From: a virus
DNA: 27,566 nt
Virus record (IMG/VR): IMGVR_UViG_3300037827_000056
Coordinates: 1 to 27,566 of that record
Strand: one strand, 5' to 3'
Shown here: piece by piece, positions 9,164 to 15,410 of the stretch
How the letters are laid out: each line of letters begins with the position of its first letter
Position numbering within the stretch: position 1 is the first letter of the stretch
Translations under genes and position numbers: made by a program
Notes under the pieces: model-generated
Seen by the model: the letters and a program-made list of their open reading frames with translations, nothing else
Told to the model about the DNA's origin: nothing
Databases searched by the model: none

Positions 9164-12034
9164 ATGGCAATGAACTTTCCAGACGCACCTTCACTCGGCG
9201 AGGTCTTCGGCCCATACGAGTGGGACGGAGAGAAGTGGGTGACCATCGGAAGTGGTGGCGGTGAAGGCGGCGGTGGCGGCATCGATCAGGCGACGGCTGA
9301 TTTCCGCTACGTCAACGTCACGGGCGATGAAATGACCGGCGAACTCACGCTGCCGTGGCTGAACACCGCGACTGGCATCGGTGGTGGACCTGATGGCAAT
9401 GCGCTTCTGTCGGTCGATTCCGATCAGACGGTGTCGCTCTGGTCTCCGTGGAGTCCGACAGCGTCGATCCACATCGGCGCGCCCGGTGAGATGCACTCGA
9501 CCTATAACGGCAAGTCGCACAAGTTCGGCAACGAGGTCGGCTTCCATTACGCGTCGCTTGATGAAGGCGGACTTCTTCTGCCGCTCGATCCAACTCTGGC
9601 GCTGCACGCGGCGACGAAGCAGTACGTCGATGCGGTCGCTGGCGGTGGTGGTGGCGGCGGAGGCGGTGATTATCTTCCGCTTGCTGGCGGCGTGCTGACA
9701 GGGGCGCTGTCACTTCCGCCGACATCCGACATCGCGAACACGACGCTCAACTGGGGTACACCGAACACCGGCATCTTTGGCGACAACAACGAGATTTATC
9801 TGGTCGTCAACGGAGGCATCAAGCTCGCGCTCGGTAACGGTGGCACGACCGCTATGTCACCGCTCTCTCTGGTGAACGATCCGACCAGCGACATGCAGGT
9901 GACGAACAAGCGATACGTCGATGCGCTTGTCGCAGCGAGCGGCGGAGGTGGTGGTGGTGACTTCCTTCCGCTGGCTGGCGGTACGCTGACCGGCCAGTTG
10001 ATGAACACCCACGTCGGCACGATAGCAAATCCAAGCTACGCTCTTGCTCCCGGCACCGGAATGTATGGCGGCGCTGGCTGGTTGGCCTTCGCGGTTGACG
10101 GCGCGTTCATGTTCTCGGTCAACTCCGCTGTGTTTGCTCCGATAGTGCCGATCATGCTGCCCGCCGATCCAACTCTGGCGCTGCACGCGGCGACGAAGCA
10201 ATACGTCGATAGCGTCGCGATGGCTGGCGGCAGCTTTATCGATGCGCCAAGCGATGGTCAGCAGTACGCGAGACAAGACGCGAACTGGGCCGTTGTTGTT
10301 GGCAGTGGTGGCGGAGATTATCTGCCGCTGACCGGTGGCACAGTGTCCGGCGATATCATCATGACGGAGTGGGGCACTCAGCTTCAACTGATGCATGACG
10401 GCAATCAGTTGAACACGACCCTTCACTTCGGCACGCCGGGCACCGGCATCTATGGCGATGTCAACGCCGTGAGGATTGCCGCTGGCGAGATGCACGTCGC
10501 CAACTTCTTGAAGAACCGCGTTGACTTCATGTTTCCGGTGTTTCTGCCGACGACTGATCCGACTGAAGTGAACCATGCGACCACCAAGGCCTACGTCGAT
10601 GCAGCGATTGCTGCAGGTGGCGGTGGTGGTTCAGCGGTGCTCGTGAGCGAGACGATCCCGGTCGGAGCACCAGAGAATGCGCTGTGGTGGAATTCGTCGG
10701 AGGGCCAACTCTACATCAACTACGGCGACGTTGACTCCACGCAGTTCGTGCCTGCGGTGAAGGGTATCGAGGAAGCGCCAAAGGACAACTTCCCCTACAA
10801 TCGGCGTAATGGCGAATGGGTCGACGCGTCTGTCACTGGCGGGTATCTGCCGCTGACCGGCGGTACGCTGACCGGCGCGCTGCACGGCGAGTTCGCACAG
10901 TTCAAGAGAAACGTCTCTATCCAATCAGAGTTGAGTATCAATACCAAGGCTGGCCAGACGATGGCGTCGGTTGAGTCCTACCTGAATGATGATACTGGAG
11001 AAATCATTCACGGTCTTTGGAGCATGTTTCTTGGCGACGGAAGCCCGGAAACCGGAGGTAATACTGGATCGGACTTTGCTCTGAAGGCGCGTCCTGACGA
11101 CAGGGAATCTCCCACTACAATTGACGCCTTGAGGATCGCTCGCTCCACCGGTCTTGCGACTGTCATAGGTGATCCTGTCGATCCGCTTGGCATCGCGACC
11201 AAGCAGCATGTCGATGCGCAAGCGGGTGGTGGCGGTGGTGGAGACTTTCTCCCGCTGACTGGCGGCGTGCTGACCGGCGCGCTGCAGTTGCCCAACGGCA
11301 CCAATGCTGCGCCAGCGCTCGCCTTCGCAACGGCTGGCAATGGGTTCTCCGCCGACGCCACGTCGATCAAGGCAACCCTTGCTGGACAGCCGGTCCTTAC
11401 GCTCGCGGGCTATATCTTGACCAGCTTGGCGATCAGAGGTGCCGACGGCTGGTCTGGTAATCCGGCCTATTCGTTCGGGTCTGAGTTCAACAGCGGGTTG
11501 TTCAAGAAAGGATCAGGCAGCATTTCGATCAGCGTCAGTGCTCAAGAGGTCATCAACTGGAAGGGAGTTGACAAGAGCACCACCGTCTACGGGCCGCTGA
11601 TGCTCAACGCCGATCCGGTAGTTGCTCTGGAGGCCGCGAGCAAACAATACGTCGATGCTGCCGTTGCCGGTGCTGGCGGTGGTGCAGAGCCTCCGATAGC
11701 AATCTCGTTTCCGTTCAGCGGCAAGCCTGCGGTTGACGCGGTAGTCAACATCCCGGTGGTGTTTCCAATAAGGCTCGGCCAATGGCTTGGCGGCAGCATC
11801 TCGTTCGCAGGCGTGGCACCGACAGGAACGGTGGCGTTCAAGCTGTACAAGGTTGTCGCGGGTGTCGAGACAGAGATCGGGACCATCGACTTCGATTCAT
11901 CAAGACCGAATGGTGGATGGAGCGGTTCTTCTGGATCATTGGCAGTTGGAGAGGTACTGCGAATGAAAGCGCCTTCTGTTCAGGACGCAACGCTCGCCGA
12001 TGTCGGTCTCACCGTGTGGGCGGAGCGGGTATGA
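9164..12034 (+). CDS. Large modular tail fibre protein with ATKxYVD / LPLxGGxLTG repeats
   Basis: A 956-residue protein; GGAGG at 9149-9153, inside the end of the previous gene, lies 10 bases before ATG 9164. Residues 1-28 carry the shared NFPDAP-SLGEV ... WDGEKW tag, then a glycine linker. The body repeats a module: ATK(Q/A)YVDA, a poly-Gly linker, (Y/F)LPLxGGxLTG, then GTPxTGIYGD-type beta hairpins; YVD-type units occur near bases 9610, 9915, 10190, 10585, 11205 and 11640. One LWW module lies at about 10636-10765. The last ~115 residues form a tip domain (ISFPFSGKP ... GEVLRMKAPSVQDATLADVG) duplicated in the next gene. There is no S74 chaperone or coiled coil at the end, unlike the preceding fibre. 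A role as receptor-binding fibre is inferred from these phage-typical repeats. Confidence 0.9.
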   Translation: MAMNFPDAPSLGEVFGPYEWDGEKWVTIGSGGGEGGGGGIDQATADFRYVNVTGDEMTGELTLPWLNTATGIGGGPDGNALLSVDSDQTVSLWSPWSPTASIHIGAPGEMHSTYNGKSHKFGNEVGFHYASLDEGGLLLPLDPTLALHAATKQYVDAVAGGGGGGGGGDYLPLAGGVLTGALSLPPTSDIANTTLNWGTPNTGIFGDNNEIYLVVNGGIKLALGNGGTTAMSPLSLVNDPTSDMQVTNKRYVDALVAASGGGGGGDFLPLAGGTLTGQLMNTHVGTIANPSYALAPGTGMYGGAGWLAFAVDGAFMFSVNSAVFAPIVPIMLPADPTLALHAATKQYVDSVAMAGGSFIDAPSDGQQYARQDANWAVVVGSGGGDYLPLTGGTVSGDIIMTEWGTQLQLMHDGNQLNTTLHFGTPGTGIYGDVNAVRIAAGEMHVANFLKNRVDFMFPVFLPTTDPTEVNHATTKAYVDAAIAAGGGGGSAVLVSETIPVGAPENALWWNSSEGQLYINYGDVDSTQFVPAVKGIEEAPKDNFPYNRRNGEWVDASVTGGYLPLTGGTLTGALHGEFAQFKRNVSIQSELSINTKAGQTMASVESYLNDDTGEIIHGLWSMFLGDGSPETGGNTGSDFALKARPDDRESPTTIDALRIARSTGLATVIGDPVDPLGIATKQHVDAQAGGGGGGDFLPLTGGVLTGALQLPNGTNAAPALAFATAGNGFSADATSIKATLAGQPVLTLAGYILTSLAIRGADGWSGNPAYSFGSEFNSGLFKKGSGSISISVSAQEVINWKGVDKSTTVYGPLMLNADPVVALEAASKQYVDAAVAGAGGGAEPPIAISFPFSGKPAVDAVVNIPVVFPIRLGQWLGGSISFAGVAPTGTVAFKLYKVVAGVETEIGTIDFDSSRPNGGWSGSSGSLAVGEVLRMKAPSVQDATLADVGLTVWAERV
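9587..9631 (+). repeat. 45-bp direct repeat, copy 1
   Basis: This segment encodes DPTLALHAATKQYVD and matches bases 10166-10210 at 44 of 45 positions by eye (a CAG/CAA difference). It is the most DNA-conserved part of the YVD module within the repeat fibre gene. Confidence 0.9.
10166..10210 (+). repeat. 45-bp direct repeat, copy 2
   Basis: Second copy of the DPTLALHAATKQYVD-coding segment, in frame with copy 1, 579 bases downstream of it. Recombination between the copies would remove exactly 193 codons. Confidence 0.9.
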
Positions 12035-12456
12035 GTGGACGCGGACCAGCACGCATCGTCTCGACGCTGACTAAGCCAGAGCGTCATCTGCGCCGCGATG
12101 CTTCGCTGGTGCCGGTGGCTGCGGTGGCTTTCCTGTTTCCGGGCAAGCCGACGTGGCGCGTCAACGTCGTGATGGTGGACAGGGTCGAGATCGACTTCGT
12201 CGGATCGCGCGGCTTCTGCGAGTCTGCTGCTACGGCTGACGCGCAATTCCAGATCAGGAAGATTGATCCTACTGGCAAGATGACGATCATCGGTGCCGCG
12301 ACCTTCAAGGCGACGCAGCTATTCCACGTCATGTTCTCCGGATACGCGACATCGATCCTCGATCCGGGCGATCTTCTTCAGGTGATGGCACCAAGCGTGG
12401 TTGATGTTACCTTGGCGCACGTCAGCATGACGATCAGAGCGGTGAGGATTTTATGA
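12031..12456 (+). CDS. Small fibre-tip protein, paralogue of the preceding fibre's C-terminal domain
   Basis: A 141-residue protein starting on an ATGA overlap with the repeat fibre. After a basic ~30-residue leader it aligns along its length with the last ~110 residues of that fibre: AVAFLFPGKP matches AISFPFSGKP, the IGAATF strand matches IGTIDF, and DLLQVMAPSVVDVTLAHVSM matches VLRMKAPSVQDATLADVG. It lacks the repeat body, so it is a free-standing tip or head-binding domain, perhaps a cap, accessory adhesin or alternative tip. In-frame starts further upstream lie inside the fibre gene and were discounted. Homology is seen directly; function is inferred. Confidence 0.85.
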   Translation: MSGRGPARIVSTLTKPERHLRRDASLVPVAAVAFLFPGKPTWRVNVVMVDRVEIDFVGSRGFCESAATADAQFQIRKIDPTGKMTIIGAATFKATQLFHVMFSGYATSILDPGDLLQVMAPSVVDVTLAHVSMTIRAVRIL

Positions 12457-12459
12457 GAA

Positions 12460-12501
12460 ACGATCCGCATTGGCTTAACCGTATGGGCGGAGCGTGAGTG
12501 A
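12460..12501 (+). pseudogene. Remnant 3' end of a third fibre-tip domain copy
   Basis: Read in the frame ending TGA at 12499-12501, this gap encodes TIRIGLTVWAERE and stop, nearly the same as the last residues of the repeat fibre (VGLTVWAERV), and the DNA is alike (CCGTATGGGCGGAGCG against CCGTGTGGGCGGAGCG). It has no start of its own, so it looks like the stub left by deletion of a duplicated tip gene. Its stop overlaps the next ATG by one base. Confidence 0.65.
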
Positions 12502-12689
12502 TGAGTAACTTTGTCGGCGTCATAATTCGGGAAGGGGCAATCGTCGCCCTCATCATTCCTGATAAAGACAGTGAACTGGACAACCCGAATTTCAATTCTA
12601 TGGGTGAGATGGTTAAGGTGCCTCGCGAGACTTACGAAGCGATGACGTCGATGGAAGAACTCGCAGCCTACATAGAGCAGATGTCATGA
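12501..12689 (+). CDS. Small protein, unknown function
   Basis: A 62-residue protein starting at ATG 12501 (a GTG at 12498 is equally in frame and adds one residue). It begins with a beta-type hydrophobic segment (FVGVIIREGAIVALIIPD) and ends in an amphipathic helix (TSMEELAAYIEQM). It sits between the fibre-tip genes and the glycine-rich adhesin candidate and overlaps the latter by ATGA. A fibre chaperone or assembly role is possible for such a gene, but nothing in the sequence proves it. Base composition is less GC-rich than in its neighbours. Confidence 0.65.
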   Translation: MSNFVGVIIREGAIVALIIPDKDSELDNPNFNSMGEMVKVPRETYEAMTSMEELAAYIEQMS

Positions 12690-13489
12690 CGAAGATTTTC
12701 CTCTGGGGTCCATCAATTGGTGGTGAAAGAGCGCAGTCTTTTCCCGATCCGGGTAATTGGAATCCGGTGAACACCGTCATATGCGTTGGCGCTGGCGGGC
12801 TCGGTATTGGACCTGATACTGTTGGAGGAAGTGCGGGAGGCGGAGGTGGTGGTGGTGCCTATGCCATCGGCCATGACATCGTACCTGCAGTATGGCCAGT
12901 GTCGTATTGGGCTTACGATCCAAGAACACCAACAGCCGTGCAAACATTTACTACTTTTAACAAAGCCGACAATTTGACGAATGGCAGTGTGCCGGGTGAG
13001 GTGACGGCGCAGAATGCGACGGCACCAGCTATCGGTGGAGCTGCAGGTCTTGCCGGGTTGTTGTTCTATCCGGAAGGTTTTCCCGGCGGCGCTGGTGGAT
13101 CGGCTGCCGTTGGCACAGGCGGCGGAGGTGGAGGCGGTGCGGCAGGACCCAATGGTCCGGGTGGCAATGGTGCCAATGGCAGCGCTGGCACGGCTGGCGA
13201 AGGTGGTGCGGCTGATGGTGGCTCTCTCTCAGGCGGCGTGATCGGCAATCCAAATGGTCAAAAGGGCAGGCAATTCAGTACATCAGTTGGCTGTGGTTCA
13301 GGCTCATGTGGATCGCACCCACCGACCTATGGCATGGCTGGAACAGCCGGGCAGTATGGAGCGGGCGCTGGCGGCGGTAGTTCGGTGATGCCCCCTGCCG
13401 GAATGGGTCAAGGCAGCATTGTCTTCATCGAATACGAACCGATAGAGCCGCCAGCTTCTTCTGACGCTCGCGCGATCATCATGAGTTAA
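12686..13489 (+). CDS. Glycine-rich tail adhesin-like protein
   Basis: A 267-residue protein with several poly-Gly runs (GGGGGGG near 52-58, GGGGGGG near 145-151, GAGGG near 228), Asn/Gly-rich turns between them, and a C-terminal beta strand GSIVFIEYEP. The pattern N-terminal VICVGAGGLG, glycine islands, then IVFIEY matches glycine-rich phage tail proteins and recalls the polyglycine-II sandwich of gp38-type adhesins of T-even-like phages. A Cys pair (CGSGSC) lies near residues 210-215. ATGA overlap couples it to the 62-residue gene. A receptor-contact role at a fibre tip is an inference; the fold is plausible but unproven. Confidence 0.82.
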   Translation: MTKIFLWGPSIGGERAQSFPDPGNWNPVNTVICVGAGGLGIGPDTVGGSAGGGGGGGAYAIGHDIVPAVWPVSYWAYDPRTPTAVQTFTTFNKADNLTNGSVPGEVTAQNATAPAIGGAAGLAGLLFYPEGFPGGAGGSAAVGTGGGGGGGAAGPNGPGGNGANGSAGTAGEGGAADGGSLSGGVIGNPNGQKGRQFSTSVGCGSGSCGSHPPTYGMAGTAGQYGAGAGGGSSVMPPAGMGQGSIVFIEYEPIEPPASSDARAIIMS

Positions 13490-13500
13490 AGGAATCAAAC

Positions 13501-14391
13501 ATGGCCGCTCTCGACTTTCCAGCAAGCCCGACGACCGGCGACACCTATGACGTCTACACGTTCGACGGTGAGAAGTGGATCATCGGCGACTTGCCGACGG
13601 TGGGTGCTGCCGCGCCTGACTGGGTGCCGCCCGGCGCGGTGTTCTACTTCGACTTCAAGACTGATCCGGCGCGCGGATGGGATGGTGCCACCTCGACCGT
13701 GCTCGATGCCGCCAGCATGGCGACGCTGCTTGGCAGCGACATGATGAACACCTACTACGGTGAAGGTTTCTACGTGCCGGAGGTCATCGTCCCCGATTTC
13801 GGTTATGACTATCGCTCCAATACCGCGCTGTCCGGCAATCAGGGTCCCGCTGCTATTGGTGCCTTCAAGGCGATGGTCCCGAACGGCATGACGGTGGTAT
13901 TCACCGGAGCGATCAAGAGCATCTATACCGAACCGTGGATTGCGTTCTCCAACGCTTCGGGAGATTACGTTGAGTGGTGGTGCTATAGCTCGTCTCATGA
14001 GCTTGAAGCGTGGTCAACCAACGACGTGATCTACCTGATGAGCAACGTGTTCGATCAACTCGCTGATACATTCATGCCAAATCGCGTCGCATTCACCCAT
14101 ACGGCGACGCGGCTTGAGAGTGCGGTCAATGGATCAGTGGCGATGGGCGTGGTGCTCGATCCAGCCGTCGATACGCCTAACGGTCCACTAAACATGCTGG
14201 TGTTTGATGCCGCGCCAATCGAAACCATCGCGGTGTATTCCGCGCTGCCTGACATGACCGGCCTGTCTGAGTTGAGCTTCCTTGAAGGTGCGGTCAACCC
14301 GGCAACAGCGGCGCAGAAGCAAGACCCGCAAGATCGCGATAAGCATCGAGCGGAACGACGCAAGCGGACTCAAACCAAAGGAGAGAAGTAA
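13501..14391 (+). CDS. Virion-attached lectin-like (LamG/ConA-type) protein
   Basis: A 296-residue protein with AAAGGA before ATG 13501. The first 28 residues (LDFPASPTTGDTY ... TFDGEKWIIG) repeat the N-terminal tag of the two fibres at 7581 and 9164. The middle has a jelly-roll flavour: FYFDFKTDPARGWDG, then NRVAFTHTATRLESAVNGSVA and IETIAVYSALPDMTGLSEL, which resembles the laminin-G/ConA-like domains of phage structural proteins. The last ~30 residues are highly charged (RDKHRAERRKR). I infer a carbohydrate-binding or decorative appendage plugged into the same socket as the fibres. It closes the adhesion cassette. Confidence 0.8.
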   Translation: MAALDFPASPTTGDTYDVYTFDGEKWIIGDLPTVGAAAPDWVPPGAVFYFDFKTDPARGWDGATSTVLDAASMATLLGSDMMNTYYGEGFYVPEVIVPDFGYDYRSNTALSGNQGPAAIGAFKAMVPNGMTVVFTGAIKSIYTEPWIAFSNASGDYVEWWCYSSSHELEAWSTNDVIYLMSNVFDQLADTFMPNRVAFTHTATRLESAVNGSVAMGVVLDPAVDTPNGPLNMLVFDAAPIETIAVYSALPDMTGLSELSFLEGAVNPATAAQKQDPQDRDKHRAERRKRTQTKGEK

Positions 14392-14721
14392 ATGCAGCAA
14401 CAGGATCGAGCCCAGAGGCTCAGCCAGATGGTCGAGAAGGAAGTCCGATATCAACTCGGCGACCTTCAGATGCAGGTCATCGTGCTGAAGAGCATGATGG
14501 AGATGCAGGGCGGTGAGCCGCAGCGTGGAGAGCCGCGCCCGAACGACAAGCCGAACGATCCGGCGAATCCGCATCCGTCGCCCGACTATCCGCCGGTGCC
14601 TCCGACGCGCTCGCCTTCTCCCGATCCGGGTGAACAGAAAGAGCCGGGACCGCATCCGCCGGAGCACGCTGCTACGGTTTCTCGCGCCAGCGGCAAAGCA
14701 AACGGGCAGCTTATTCGATGA
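14392..14721 (+). CDS. Small coiled-coil and proline-rich protein
   Basis: A 109-residue protein that starts directly after the previous stop, with AAAGGAG upstream. Residues 1-40 form a charged amphipathic helix likely to coil (AQRLSQMVEKEVRYQLGDLQ); residues 45-92 are dominated by Pro with Asp, Glu and Arg, and should be extended. No membrane segment or family is recognised. It overlaps the next gene by ATGA. Confidence 0.7.
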   Translation: MQQQDRAQRLSQMVEKEVRYQLGDLQMQVIVLKSMMEMQGGEPQRGEPRPNDKPNDPANPHPSPDYPPVPPTRSPSPDPGEQKEPGPHPPEHAATVSRASGKANGQLIR

Positions 14722-15140
14722 CGATTACAACCAGCGTCGATGCGACGTGGCGGGTCGGGCGTGTCGAGATCGACACGCCCCACGACCACGACAAGGGCGG
14801 CACCGTGCGCGGTGTCGGCGAGGTGCTGATCTCTGAGCCCAGTGGCGCAAGCCTGTTCGGCACAGGGAAACCATACGGTGCAATTATGGGCGACGCCGTC
14901 GCGCGCAACAACGACGACGTGATCGACGACGAGGTCGAGGTTGCCGGTGGCACCTCGATCAGTTGGCGCACGATCATGGAAGCGATGCCGCTCTTCATCG
15001 AGAAGTGGCGCAGGGAGGACATCGATAATCCTCCGGTGAAGATTCTCACCAAGCCTGAAGCAGCGCCGCCGACAACCGTGCCTGACTACGGGGACTGGGC
15101 GGTCACTGGCCCCGATCAACTACCTCCGCCGAAGGTGTGA
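14718..15140 (+). CDS. Hypothetical phage protein
   Basis: A 140-residue protein on an ATGA overlap. The first half is beta-like (TTSVDATWRVGRVEIDTP ... GVGEVLISEPSGASLFGTG), the second half has a short helix (SWRTIMEAMPLFIEKWRRED) and a Pro-rich acidic tail. I do not recognise the family. It lies between the proline-rich protein and a membrane-anchored coiled-coil protein. Confidence 0.7.
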   Translation: MTITTSVDATWRVGRVEIDTPHDHDKGGTVRGVGEVLISEPSGASLFGTGKPYGAIMGDAVARNNDDVIDDEVEVAGGTSISWRTIMEAMPLFIEKWRREDIDNPPVKILTKPEAAPPTTVPDYGDWAVTGPDQLPPPKV

Positions 15141-15141
15141 G

Positions 15142-15408
15142 ATGCCAGACGGGATGAAGAGTTGGTTCAAGGAGAACATGGTTCTGGTCATGGCCCTGAT
15201 CGGTCAGGCATTGATCGCCGTGGTCTACATGACGAACCTTGAGTCTCGCGTGGCGACTCTGGAGAATCGCGGCTCTCCGCATCTCAACATTATCGACACT
15301 CGGCTGACGACGCTGGAGAAGCAGACCGAGAGTCAGGAAACTCGTCTTTCAAAGATCACCGACATCATGACGAGAGAGCTTCACATCTCTCCGGTAAAGG
15401 ACAAGTAG
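15142..15408 (+). CDS. Membrane-anchored coiled-coil protein, possible lysis-related
   Basis: An 88-residue protein whose residues 12-31 (NMVLVMALIGQALIAVVYMT) form one clear transmembrane helix, followed by a coiled coil (LESRVATLEN ... RLTTLEKQTESQETRLSKI). One TM helix plus a short coiled coil is the architecture of some phage holin-like, spanin-like or membrane-tether proteins. No endolysin is visible next to it, so the lysis reading is weak. It lies one base after the previous stop and two bases before the protease gene. Confidence 0.72.
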   Translation: MPDGMKSWFKENMVLVMALIGQALIAVVYMTNLESRVATLENRGSPHLNIIDTRLTTLEKQTESQETRLSKITDIMTRELHISPVKDK

Positions 15409-15410
15409 CC

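Noticed and set aside
12453-12497. 14-codon frame starting on an ATGA overlap after the small tip gene
   Set aside because: Too short and without similarity; another frame of the same DNA matches the end of the fibre tip, so a remnant explains it better.
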